Below are positions 37,462 through 46,892 of a DNA stretch of 64,000 nucleotides, piece by piece. Under the pieces are notes generated by a model. It saw nothing but the letters and a program-made list of their open reading frames with translations, was not told where the DNA came from and did no database searches. Made by a program: the position numbers and the translations under genes. The stretch lies in NCBI RefSeq assembly GCF_029203305.1, contig NC_089462.1, positions 558,001-622,000 of the forward strand. Reading direction: 5' to 3'. Source of the stretch: Yamadazyma tenuis. Its lineage: Eukaryota > Ascomycota > Pichiomycetes > Serinales > Debaryomycetaceae. Within the stretch, counting starts at the first letter, position 1. The number at the start of each line of letters is the position of its first letter.

Positions 37462-39591
37462 CTAAATCAAGCTTGGCCCATTGTAGGTGTTATTGGCATA
37501 AACACTCTGCTGTATGGGTTGGGCTTGTTGCATTGATTGACCGGGGAACAGACCTTGCTGAGGAAACTGCTGTGTGAACTGCTGCGTGAACTGTGGTTGG
37601 AATTGTTGCTGAAATCCAGCCTGCTGCTGCTGAGCTGCCGCATGGAGAGACATTTGTGCATTATTCAACGTCTGTTGTTTCTGCTGTTCTCGCTGCGTTT
37701 CCGGAAACACAGGTATGGAAGGTAAGTTTTCTAAACCTCCGGCTGTAGCTTGAGGACGGAGGGGAGCTGGTTGATTATGTTGATTTTCTGCTTGTTTGAA
37801 TAATGATGAGGTGGTTTCAGAAACCTTAAACGGATTGGACCCAGTAGCAGTGGCTCTAATAGGCTCTTGCTTTTGTTGAGATCCTCCAAACGTGAGAGCA
37901 GTGGTGTTGCTTTCTCCCGAAAATCTACTGTTTGCAAAAGGGTTCGCAGTGTGGTCGCGAGCAATAAACAGAGCTCTGCCGTTGCCAGTCATGGATGCAA
38001 AAGGATTGGTGCTTTGGGGATGAAGTGGTTGAGGTTGAGTCTGCTGAGTATATTGTGGCTGGAACTGTTGGGGTGGCTGTTGCACAAATGGCTGAGCCTG
38101 GGTCTGTTGCGCAAATGGTTGAGTCTGGATCGATTGGGGCACAAATGGTTGCTGATTCTGCGGTGGAGCAACCTGGTTCCCCGTAGCCATACTTTGCAAA
38201 AATGGATTGTTACCCGTAGATTGCACTTGAACTTGCGGTTGGGCGGTTTGTTGAGGACCATATCCACCAAAGCCATTGCCGGTAAATGCTGGGTTCAACA
38301 GAGGACCCAGGGTTTGAGCAAAGGGTGAGTTCAGTTGAGCAACCTGTGGTTGGGCCTGGAAAGCTGGTTGGGCTTGGAAAGTTGGCTGAGGCTGGAACGT
38401 CTGCTGAGGCTGGAAAGTTGGCTGAGCCTGGAACGTCTGTTGAGGCTGGAAAGTTTGACCCTGTTGAATAGGAGCCATGGAAACCACCCCACCAGTATGG
38501 TACACCTGTTGAAGTTGTTGCTCCCATGGATTGAAGGTGCTCTGTTGCACAATGAGAGTGTTTGAACGTTGAAGCCCCACACCATTACCATTATTAGCCT
38601 GACCATTTTGAGTCTGCGCGATAGCCTGAACCGGAGCCTGAGATTGCGCTGGTGGTCTCTGTAAAATACTAGGAGTTTTGGATGGAGAACTGGCGTCTTT
38701 CTTTAAGCTCTTCTCAAGGAGATACTGTCTTCTATTGTCCTCAAAGTTTGGATCATTTAAGTACTCTTCCAATGATGAAGTTAACGCGGTAGGCGCATGC
38801 TTAATGGTAGGAACATGAAGTTTGGTGGAATGTTCCAAATGCTTTGCAACTCTCAAATAATCAACCACATACTTAGTCTGGTCCACATACTTTTTGTAGA
38901 TGAGCAAGGCTCTCTCGGCATCAACCTTGGACATTTCAAAATAATGTTCTAGGAGATTAATAACACCCTCATTCAACTCCTGAAACAATGCTAAAAGATC
39001 ATTTACCAATAACCTAAAAGACGTCAATATCACATCGTTGTTAACATCATTCTCCATGAAGTTGTTCTTCAAGAGCGAGTCGATTTGCTTTTGGACACTT
39101 TCGGACTCTCTCAACAACCCTCTTTCAACCGATAAGAATCTCAATCTTCCTCCTGTTTGGTCGGTACTATTATTAGATCTTTCATCTCTAACATAGTCTG
39201 TTTTTGTAGCATGGTACTGCTTCACTCGGGTCTGTAAGTATTTTGAATACTTCAAGATGAATTTGACATCACTAGTCATCCCAGTGCTCCGGGAAATCGA
39301 GGATTGATCTAAACTTAATAAATTTGGCATTCTTTCACCAATGTATTTAAGGGTGAAATCCTTATCACCTTCCCGAATCATGATGTGTATCACAATCAAA
39401 GCCTTATAAACCACCGACCAAGCGCTATCCCGGAGCCTTATCTGTAAAGTCCTCATGATGGTATTGAAGTTTTCCACTTCTGTAGGGTGGTGGACCAGAG
39501 TCGCCAATAGAATCGGCTCGATGTATTTCAGTTTGGGAGCCGCCACTTTGACCTTGGTGGCCCCTTTAACTATCTTCTCATATGTGGTCAT
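37462..39591 (-). CDS. YAP1801: AP180-type clathrin assembly adaptor (Yap1801/Yap1802)
   Basis: 709 residues. An ANTH domain (about 1-280) begins MTTYEKIVKGATKVKVAAPK, whose Lys cluster binds PI(4,5)P2, and contains LVHHPTEVENFN and RLRDSAWSVVYKAL. The rest is Gln/Pro-rich with four NPF motifs (NNPFLQ, TNPFAS, ANPFAN, SNPFKV) that bind EH-domain proteins such as Ede1 and Pan1. An imperfect repeat of QPQQTFQAQPTF type lies around residues 375-425. The protein recruits clathrin and the v-SNARE Snc1 during endocytosis. CTG-clade yeasts often keep one AP180 gene, so the 1801/1802 distinction is nominal. No classical C-terminal clathrin box (LIDL/LIDI) is visible; the protein ends GPSLI. Confidence 0.92.
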   Translation of the reverse strand: MTTYEKIVKGATKVKVAAPKLKYIEPILLATLVHHPTEVENFNTIMRTLQIRLRDSAWSVVYKALIVIHIMIREGDKDFTLKYIGERMPNLLSLDQSSISRSTGMTSDVKFILKYSKYLQTRVKQYHATKTDYVRDERSNNSTDQTGGRLRFLSVERGLLRESESVQKQIDSLLKNNFMENDVNNDVILTSFRLLVNDLLALFQELNEGVINLLEHYFEMSKVDAERALLIYKKYVDQTKYVVDYLRVAKHLEHSTKLHVPTIKHAPTALTSSLEEYLNDPNFEDNRRQYLLEKSLKKDASSPSKTPSILQRPPAQSQAPVQAIAQTQNGQANNGNGVGLQRSNTLIVQQSTFNPWEQQLQQVYHTGGVVSMAPIQQGQTFQPQQTFQAQPTFQPQQTFQPQPTFQAQPAFQAQPQVAQLNSPFAQTLGPLLNPAFTGNGFGGYGPQQTAQPQVQVQSTGNNPFLQSMATGNQVAPPQNQQPFVPQSIQTQPFAQQTQAQPFVQQPPQQFQPQYTQQTQPQPLHPQSTNPFASMTGNGRALFIARDHTANPFANSRFSGESNTTALTFGGSQQKQEPIRATATGSNPFKVSETTSSLFKQAENQHNQPAPLRPQATAGGLENLPSIPVFPETQREQQKQQTLNNAQMSLHAAAQQQQAGFQQQFQPQFTQQFTQQFPQQGLFPGQSMQQAQPIQQSVYANNTYNGPSLI

Positions 39592-39772
39592 TTTCCCGAG
39601 TGTCTAGAGCCTATCAATGGGTGATGAATTCCACTGTCAATTAATATGATCGCTGTGCTGGTTAAGACACAAATAGTTGAGTTTCGACAGTAAGTTGATA
39701 GAAAGTTTCGCGCGCAATACACCCAAAAAATAATAGATAAATCACTACTAGTATTTCAGCCCCATTAAGTAG

Positions 39773-42693
39773 ATGCATATTTTGAAGCTACCTTGGCTAG
39801 CTCATAGAGGTATGAATGACGGAACAGAATTCCCCCGAGATTATGGTACTAACAGACATTTTCTATAGGAGAAGCAAAGAAAGTTGAGTGTTATTCTGTG
39901 AGCGTAAATGCTGATGGAACAAGGTTAGCATCAGGAGGACTCGACGGAAATGTGAAAATATGGGATACACACACTATATCCGAGTTCAAAGCGATCGATG
40001 GAATCGACCCAGCCAAGATGAATGAGCTCGATCGCCTACTACCTCCACAATCGCAAAGAAGACCCCTTTGCTCTATGAGTAGACATAACGGAGTTGTTAC
40101 CAGTGTCAAGTTCTCTCCAGATGGACAGTTTCTTGCTTCGGGATCTGACGATAAGATTGTGTTAATATGGGAAAGGGATGACCTGATGGCTAACCGACCC
40201 AAACAGTTTGGGGAAGTAGAGGCAGACCTTGAACATTGGACGGTGAGAAAGAGATTGGTGGCTCATGAAAATGATATACAAGATATTTGTTGGTCGCCCG
40301 ACGGGTCTCTCTTGGTGACGGTGGGATTGGATAGACTGATAATCATCTGGAGTGGTACAACGTTTGAACGGATCAAACGTTATGATATTCACCAGTCCAT
40401 GGTTAAAGGAATAGTGTTTGATCCTGCCAATAAGTTTTTTGCAACTGCATCTGACGATAGAACCGTCCGGATTTTCCGGTACTCCAAGAAACTTCACGAA
40501 TCAGTTAACGACTATGAGTTTCAAATGGAGCATGCTGTGTTTGAACCGTTTAAGAAGTCACCTTTAACGTCTTATTTCAGAAGAATGAGTTGGTCCCCTG
40601 ATGGTCAGAACATCGCGGTACCGAATGCTACCAATGGACCCGTCCCTTCTGTTGCCATTATAAAGAGAGGTGACTGGAGTACTGAGGTGTCCTTAATAGG
40701 TCATGAGGCACCTTGTGAAGTCTGCTCCTTTTCACCCAAACTTTTCATGGACGAGTCTGCTGACCCCAAGAGAAGCGATAACTTCTACACTATTTTAGCC
40801 ACTGGCGGACAAGACAATACCCTTGCTATCTGGAGCACTCGTCAGAGTAAACCTTTGGTGGTAGCTCACGATATCACTTCCAGTTCTATTACCGACATTT
40901 GCTGGACTAATGATGGAGGAACTCTCTACTTGAGTTGTCTTGATGGGTCCGTCACTTGTGTGTCTTTTGATGGGAATGAGCTTGGAAAAGTGGTGAGTAC
41001 GGAAACCCTTGCTTCCCAATTACACAAGTATGGAAGAGATCGAGAATCCAATGTGTTTCCTGAAAGTACACAGCAACTTCTTTTGGAAGAAAAGGCATTC
41101 AAGGTGTTGGACAACGAAGGGAAGAAACCGCTTGTGCCACATAAATCAGAGGTCACACCCACACCTGAACCGACTAAACAAGCTTCGAACGTGAACAGTC
41201 CTCGTTTACCACCACAGCTCCCTACCACGGTCACCAAATCTACTTCCAAAGAACAGACCATTACGATAAAGAACGGAAAGAAACGAGTGGCTCCAATCTT
41301 GGTGTCGGTTCTGTCCTCTAAACCCAAACCCAATCCAGATATTGTTTTGAATAAAGTTATTAAGAAGTCAAAGCCGAATAGTAAGGTTTCTCATGGGTCC
41401 TACATTCTCCCCAGGTCGGGTGTAAGCACTGCAGTACAAGGAACCAAAATGAGAAGAGAGGACTCACATATTCATGGAAATAATAATAATGACGACCAAG
41501 ACAATGATAATGATGAAATAGGGCTCGATGTAGCAAACGATCAGGCCAACAATGCCAACCTATCCATTGCCACATTGAAAAAACAGAAAAGTAAAATTAA
41601 AAGACAAATCATGGAAGCCAGATATCCGAATCAATTCAAGCTCATATCCAATTTATCAGAGTCCCTATTTAACCACAGCTCTTTAATGAGACATGAAATG
41701 AGTAAGATTATTAATGCTTATGACTTTAGAAATGCAGCGGACCTTTTCAGCGGCACTAGTGCTTCTGCTGATACCAATGACGAAGACTTGATATTTGCCG
41801 TGTTGGTGTCAGCAATTTCACATAAGAACAATGAAATGTACTCCATTGATTCACCCTCAACTGAACCCACCAGATCCATAATAGAAGTAAGAAATGGGAC
41901 TCCTTGGATAAAAGATGACGAGGAGATGGATATCGAATATGATGATAGAATCGACTTCCAAGATCCTACATCTGTGATTGTCACGAACTACTTAGGAGAC
42001 GAGGAACGCAAAAAGTATGTCATATACTTCCCATTCAAGATCCAGCATGCCCTACCAATTTTATTTGATGGTGTTTTGACCTATTATGCTATGGCATCGT
42101 TTGAAGGAACGTTACAAATCATCTTTGCAGAATCAGGATCCTATTTATGCCCAAGCTTAGAGCTTGGAAATAATCTTGTGTGCTTGAAGCATTCTCAAGA
42201 ATATCTAATGGGAGTAACCAGCTCTGGATTAATCTATATATGGAAGCTTCCCAAGTTTCCCCAGGAAAGGCATTTGAAGGCTGTCCTTAAAGGGGTATCA
42301 ATGGCCCCCATCATGAACTGTGATTTGATTGTCGAGCAGATGCCCTCCAACTCAAAGTTTGGTGAGGGAATCATTTCACCAGACGTGAAGGCCATTGAGG
42401 TCGATCCTCGAACAGGGAGCCCGTACGTTATATTGAGTGAAGGTAACAACGTATACCAGTACTCCATTGAGTTGATGTGCTGGACAAAAGTGGTCGACTC
42501 ATGGTATTTCCATGCCATAGATACAGAAACCTGTTCCAAGTGTAAGACTTATGACTACTTCTACAATATGAGCTCACGAGGATTCAAGGTGGACGTTGAG
42601 ACATCGAGGATCGGTAAGTACATCTTCGACGACAGCACTTCAGAGCTCCAAAGCGTTATGAAAACTAGGTTTGATGAGTTGATGCATTGTTGA
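39773..42693 (+). CDS. HIR1: Hir1, histone chaperone subunit; spliced with a tiny first exon
   Basis: Join of 39773-39809 and 39869-42693, 953 residues. Exon 1 supplies only 12 codons ([12 protein letters not shown]); joined to [11 protein letters not shown] it rebuilds the Hir1 N-terminus, which in S. cerevisiae reads MKVVKFPWLAHREES. Seven WD40 repeats follow (for example [32 protein letters not shown] and [12 protein letters not shown]), then a Lys/Ser-rich disordered region with an Asn/Asp run and the C-terminal HIRA domain. The HIR complex deposits H3-H4 independently of replication and represses histone genes outside S phase. A start within the long frame would lose the first blade of the propeller. 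It is divergent from the AP180 gene (181 bases). Confidence 0.95.
39810..39868 (+). other. HIR1 intron (59 nt)
   Basis: 5' splice site GTATGA at 39810, exact branch box TACTAAC at 39847-39853, 3' site CTATAG ending at 39868, 15 bases after the branch box. Phase 1 junction (G|GA gives Gly). Very short for a yeast intron. Confidence 0.92.
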
Positions 42694-42733
42694 TGAGTAG
42701 TAACTCATTTATGTATATACTGTAATATAAAAA

Positions 42734-43366
42734 CTAATTCTGATGTTTCACTTCTTCAACCTTCAGTTTATCGACTGGGCTGGGCTTCTCCACAGGGGTC
42801 TCAAATGGGAACTTGATCAAAAATTCCAACGAAGTTAACACTGAGTTTACAGAGAACATCCATACCGTAAGTCCTACACCTCCAAGAACCACAAATGGTA
42901 AACCAAATAGTCTTTCAATGGGATAAGGGAGATACCCGGGCGGGAGATGGAAAAGCACCGCCTTTCTGAACCAGAGCCTGAAGAACCAAATAGGCAAAGT
43001 CGTTAACACACTGATGAGTAAACCCAAATATTTCACCACACCAGCTTTCTCCGATGCCAAACCTTGGTTTAACTGATCAATTTCGGCCAAGAGCTTGTCA
43101 TGCTGACGGTTGAGCTTCGTCCATTTTGCATACTCATCTTGGGCACTCACGGCTTTTCTTTGGAGGTTTACCTTCCTTGCTTCCAGAGATTTATTTGAAA
43201 TCTCCAGTAGCTTTGAGTGGCCCAACTTGCCAGCAACCTGGCAGTATGATCTCCAGGTCAAGTCTTGGATGTTTTTCTTTCCCACCACCTCAATGATCTT
43301 CTTAAATAGCAACACGGTCAACACCGTCACCAACAAGGTCGATGGATATAAATCAAAAGATACCAT
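42734..43366 (-). CDS. GET1: Get1, ER receptor for tail-anchored proteins (WRB type)
   Basis: 210 residues (S. cerevisiae Get1 has 235). First membrane helix at about 8-24 (STLLVTVLTVLLFKKII), a cytosolic coiled coil at about 40-105 containing EYAKWTKLNRQHDKL, then two more membrane segments at about 110-130 and 155-180. The EYAKWTKLNR block is the hallmark of the Get1 coiled coil, which opens Get3 to release tail-anchored substrate at the ER. It converges on HIR1 with 40 bases between stops and diverges from CKB1. Confidence 0.93.
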   Translation of the reverse strand: MVSFDLYPSTLLVTVLTVLLFKKIIEVVGKKNIQDLTWRSYCQVAGKLGHSKLLEISNKSLEARKVNLQRKAVSAQDEYAKWTKLNRQHDKLLAEIDQLNQGLASEKAGVVKYLGLLISVLTTLPIWFFRLWFRKAVLFHLPPGYLPYPIERLFGLPFVVLGGVGLTVWMFSVNSVLTSLEFLIKFPFETPVEKPSPVDKLKVEEVKHQN

Positions 43367-43527
43367 TATGAAGGGTATTCTCAGTTAGCTTTGTCGTTTG
43401 GGTTACAAAACGGTAGGTTCGCACTTTTTTCTGGTGATGCGCTACCCATTATCATTCTTCACAAGTTTGAGGCGTTCATATTCATCAAGCCCAGTTAATC
43501 GGTTCCACCCATCTACTTTTGTGCATC

Positions 43528-44352
43528 ATGTCCAGCGGAGGAGAAGATGATTATGTTCCTTGGATCCAACAATTCTGCAACTTATTCGGCCACGACTACT
43601 TTGTGCCTATATCGCAAGAATTCATCGAGGATGATTTTAACTTAACAGGTTTATCTCTGCAAGTTCCCTACTATCGTGAAGCCCTCTACACGATTCTAGA
43701 CTACCAAGTGGATACTGCCGACGACAGTTCCAATAGTGGCCTGAAAAATAAGGGAGACTTACCCAATAAAGCCTTATTGGCACACTCTGCAGAGTTGTTA
43801 TACGGGTTGATACATGCTCGATACATAATATCCAAGCCAGGATTGACGGCCATGGCGTCCAAGTTTGAACGTAATGAGTTCGGATCGTGTCCTCGTCTTC
43901 ACTGTGATGGAATGCACTTGATGCCCTGTGGAGCCACTGATTTACCAGGTCAAGAAACCGTTAGACTATATTGTCCATGCTGCAACGATATATATCTCCC
44001 GCTGAGCTCGCGGTACTTGAACATCGACGGGGCATTTTTTGGCACCACCTTCCCTGGTTTGTTGATCAGAATGTTTCCCGAAATTGAACACCAGTGTAAG
44101 TTAAGGATCGACAAGGTGAACCAAGACGAGCTGGGATTACGGTTGTTTGGATTCAAAGTCAACGAGATGAGTGCAAGCGGCCCCAGAATGAAGTGGCTCA
44201 GAATGCATCCTAAGAGTACCGAACAGAAAAAAGAGTTTGATAGCTGCCAGCTAACGCTTCCAAGCTCAGATGAGATGGAAGAAGAAGACGACGATGTAGA
44301 CGAAGAACAAGACGATGATGACGATAACACGATGGCGAGCTCGGGCTCATAG
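43528..44352 (+). CDS. CKB1: Casein kinase 2 regulatory beta subunit (Ckb1 type)
   Basis: 274 residues from the ATG at 43528. Conserved blocks: WIQQFCNLFGHDYFVPI, EFIEDDFNLTGL, AELLYGLIHARYI, the four-Cys zinc finger CPRLHC ... CPCC, and GAFFGTTFPGL. GPRMKWLRMHP agrees with Ckb1 more than Ckb2. A short insert rich in Asp and Asn follows the first helix, where S. cerevisiae Ckb1 has an acidic insert. Unusually, the acidic run is instead at the C-terminus (about 245-270, mostly Asp/Glu). CK2 is a pleiotropic Ser/Thr kinase; the beta dimer sets substrate choice. CTG codons at residues 44 and 159 lie where other beta subunits have Gln, Glu or Lys, supporting serine decoding. Confidence 0.95.
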   Translation: MSSGGEDDYVPWIQQFCNLFGHDYFVPISQEFIEDDFNLTGLSLQVPYYREALYTILDYQVDTADDSSNSGLKNKGDLPNKALLAHSAELLYGLIHARYIISKPGLTAMASKFERNEFGSCPRLHCDGMHLMPCGATDLPGQETVRLYCPCCNDIYLPLSSRYLNIDGAFFGTTFPGLLIRMFPEIEHQCKLRIDKVNQDELGLRLFGFKVNEMSASGPRMKWLRMHPKSTEQKKEFDSCQLTLPSSDEMEEEDDDVDEEQDDDDDNTMASSGS

Positions 44353-44433
44353 GCACTGCTTCAGATTGTATCATAACACAACATATACGTATATTTTATA
44401 TATCCATAATTCATCAATTCAATTATCCATAAT

Positions 44434-45165
44434 TCAATGGGTAAGAAGAACGGGTTTACCAGGTTCCCAGTCCTTGATGCCATTTTGAATGTTCACCCAA
44501 TACTTGAGACGAATAGCCTCTAGCATCACCTTGTCCCAGTCAATTGGTGTTTCTATTAACAATTGGTCAATGGTTTCTTCAGTCTCTTCTATTCTCACTT
44601 TATTTTCATCTGATAACGGTTCTAGGTCTTCTTCACTATTGGCAAACTCAAGTGATTCATGAGCGTCTAGCACCGTCATTAACATTCCTTTGTATTCCAA
44701 AGATGACTCTTCACTCTCCGACTGGAATTTCTCTATCATTTTCTTCGAAACATCATCTTGGCTGATGTCCGGATGTTGAGGATGATACAATTCAATTAAG
44801 TGAGATACTCTGGTGTACGGATTTTGGATGGTGGTATAGGCTTTGTTCAAGAAGGCAGAAAAGTCACCTGACGATGCTTCTGGAGACTTTGAAAGTGCTT
44901 GTGAACCAATAAGTATATCTGGGTGGTGTTCACTTTGTAATAACCTGAACTCTCTTCTCAATGCTTTAGGTGCTACTTTGAAGGGGTCGGACGGTGGTCC
45001 ACCACCAGGGAAGCTTTTGGGAAACAAATCAAAGTAGGACTTTAACGTGGTGGTAAGGGTACTAGAATACCAACGATATATCCTCAATGGCCTTAGAAAT
45101 GCCGATACAACATATTTATTGGTGATCATTGGTTGAGCAAAGTTTAGGTTTTCTGATGATCGCAT
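44434..45165 (-). CDS. JAC1: Jac1, mitochondrial J-protein of Fe-S cluster transfer (HscB type)
   Basis: 243 residues from the ATG at 45165; a later in-frame ATG at 45129 (MITNKYVVSAFLRPLR) begins a typical basic mitochondrial presequence and may be the true start, giving 231 residues. A J-like domain holds HPD in LLQSEHHPDILIG, followed by FLNKAYTTIQNPYTRVSHLIELY and the HscB C-terminal helical domain ending in LEAIRLKYWVNIQNGIKDW. The protein recruits Isu1 and the Hsp70 Ssq1 for release of nascent iron-sulfur clusters. A Gly/Pro insert (SFPGGGPPSDPF) sits within the J domain. It converges on CKB1 and diverges from CWC24. Confidence 0.92.
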   Translation of the reverse strand: MRSSENLNFAQPMITNKYVVSAFLRPLRIYRWYSSTLTTTLKSYFDLFPKSFPGGGPPSDPFKVAPKALRREFRLLQSEHHPDILIGSQALSKSPEASSGDFSAFLNKAYTTIQNPYTRVSHLIELYHPQHPDISQDDVSKKMIEKFQSESEESSLEYKGMLMTVLDAHESLEFANSEEDLEPLSDENKVRIEETEETIDQLLIETPIDWDKVMLEAIRLKYWVNIQNGIKDWEPGKPVLLTH

Positions 45166-45319
45166 CGCATTTGTTTCATTTCTAATCAAGACAACACCGA
45201 ACTGGCTATAAGAATTCGACCAATAGTAGCCTTGGTTTACAAGCAAGATATAAATATCAGACTGATTAAGCAGACTACGCTATACAATCACAATTTCCAA
45301 GGGTCTTCTCTGGCATTTC

Positions 45320-46000
45320 ATGTTCAAAAAGAGACGCATCAAAAAGCTGGACCCCAGCTCCGCAAAACGTAAAGTTATCAATACAGACCTACAGGACGAT
45401 GAAGAGGTGTCTGTGATGAAAGAATCCGTTCCAGTAACCAAGAAATTCAAGACTGCTGACGACAGTGGCCAGAAGAAACGGATTCGTGAAGAATCTACTG
45501 AAACTAGCTCATACCAGTTGGTCCATTCAAAGAACACAGCCGTGATGGAAACAAACAGCGAGCAAGATACCCCCACAAAGAACCCTCTCAATGCTATACC
45601 TGTCAACATACGAACTACCACCATCACCGACTTCCAGCCCGATGTATGTAAGGACTTTCAACAAACTGGGTACTGTGGGTATGGAGATACCTGTAAGTTT
45701 TTACACATCCGAGATGAGACGAGAGCCAAAAATCCCGTGAAAAAGGAATGGGAAACAGTGGGGAAGAGCAAGCAAGTGGTGGCCCAAAAGCCCGGAATTC
45801 CTTTTAAATGTGTTATCTGCCGTCAAGATTATATTGCTCCCGTAAGAACCGAATGCGAGCATATATTTTGCAAAGAGTGTTTTACCACTCGCTACAAGAG
45901 TCATAAAAAACCCAAATGCTTCATTTGTGGCAAAGATACGAGCGGAATAAGCCACCCTGTATCCGTTTCCGAGCTCCTGAAACTTTTGGCTGTAGAATAG
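45320..46000 (+). CDS. CWC24: Cwc24, spliceosome factor with CCCH and RING fingers (RNF113 type)
   Basis: 226 residues (S. cerevisiae Cwc24 has 259). A basic N-terminal tail begins MFKKRRIKKL. The CCCH finger is CX8CX5CX3H at about 108-129 (CKDFQQTGYC, GYGDT, CKFLH) and the RING is C3HC4 at about 163-202 (CVICRQDYIAPVRTECEHIFCKEC, CFICGKD split by a basic loop). Cwc24 joins the activated spliceosome before step 1 and contacts the 5' splice site. It is divergent from JAC1 and 89 bases upstream of the next gene. Confidence 0.93.
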   Translation: MFKKRRIKKLDPSSAKRKVINTDLQDDEEVSVMKESVPVTKKFKTADDSGQKKRIREESTETSSYQLVHSKNTAVMETNSEQDTPTKNPLNAIPVNIRTTTITDFQPDVCKDFQQTGYCGYGDTCKFLHIRDETRAKNPVKKEWETVGKSKQVVAQKPGIPFKCVICRQDYIAPVRTECEHIFCKECFTTRYKSHKKPKCFICGKDTSGISHPVSVSELLKLLAVE

Positions 46001-46089
46001 TCTGTACCATATAAACCAATTAATTGCACCCAAAATTGCCATTGCATCCGCGCGGTACGAACACCAGTTTGTACATCTTCTAAACTACA

Positions 46090-46827
46090 ATGTCACAGTT
46101 ACAGCTGCAAATGGAGGGCCTTCCTGGGTACGACATCCTCATGGGGTTCTGGGAAGACTACGCGGGTGAGCATTTGAATACCATTGACCCGTACGAGGAC
46201 GAAAATGGCAATAAACGGAGGTTACCATCATCTTCGTCTCAACAAGAACAACGAATGTGGAAAATAGTTCAAAAAAAAGCATGGGCTCACGACAAGTGTT
46301 TCTTAGGTTCGTGTGGAGTTGGCATGGACTGTGGAGTCGGGTTGGCACCGTTGGTGGTACTTTTTTTCCCGGTGCTAGGTCCTCTAATCATGTACGGGGT
46401 TCATGCCAGATTGATACATGTGGTCACTAACGAGATGAAACTCCCCGGGTCGCTTGTGGCCAAAATGGAGGCCAACATCGTGGTGGATCTTTTGATCACG
46501 TTTCCACCCGTCATTGGCTGTTTCTTTGGGTATCTTCACTCCTGTTCCACCCGAAACGCTGGTTTGATCTACAAATACTTTCTATTTCTCGCGGAACAGC
46601 GAGAGAAGAACAACGTGCCACTTTATGTGGGCCGGGGGGCCATTGGACACGGGCCTGAGACGGTGCAGCCAGCTTACGCGGGAACTGCTCGTCAAAACAA
46701 TTACCAGAACCCGAATCTGGTGCTGAAAAAACCGATGTTTGGCCAACGGACATATAGCAGTGGCCAGCGTGGCAAACCTCTGGCACAGATTCTGGTGGAT
46801 CAGCACCAACAAAGTGGCTTCCTATAA
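46090..46827 (+). CDS. DUF4112-like integral membrane protein, function unknown
   Basis: 245 residues. The middle (about 75-160) holds two or three membrane helices: GMDCGVGLAPLVVLFFPVLG, then PLIMYGVHARLIHVV, and ANIVVDLLITFPPVIGCFFG. This matches what I recall of the DUF4112 family, where a glycine-rich G-x-G-L-x-P segment precedes helices. S. cerevisiae YLR326W seems the likely counterpart; it neighbours the Tma10 gene YLR327C, and here a Stf2/Tma10 gene lies two genes away. The N-terminus is hydrophilic and charged, and the C-terminal 60 residues are Asn/Gln/Gly-rich and probably cytosolic. Cysteines near the first helix could be palmitoylated. Confidence 0.65.
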   Translation: MSQLQLQMEGLPGYDILMGFWEDYAGEHLNTIDPYEDENGNKRRLPSSSSQQEQRMWKIVQKKAWAHDKCFLGSCGVGMDCGVGLAPLVVLFFPVLGPLIMYGVHARLIHVVTNEMKLPGSLVAKMEANIVVDLLITFPPVIGCFFGYLHSCSTRNAGLIYKYFLFLAEQREKNNVPLYVGRGAIGHGPETVQPAYAGTARQNNYQNPNLVLKKPMFGQRTYSSGQRGKPLAQILVDQHQQSGFL

Positions 46828-46892
46828 GCACTAATATATAAAAATCTCAATTATCCCTGTTATCGCGGTGAAGAAAAACATCTTCAAGCCAT

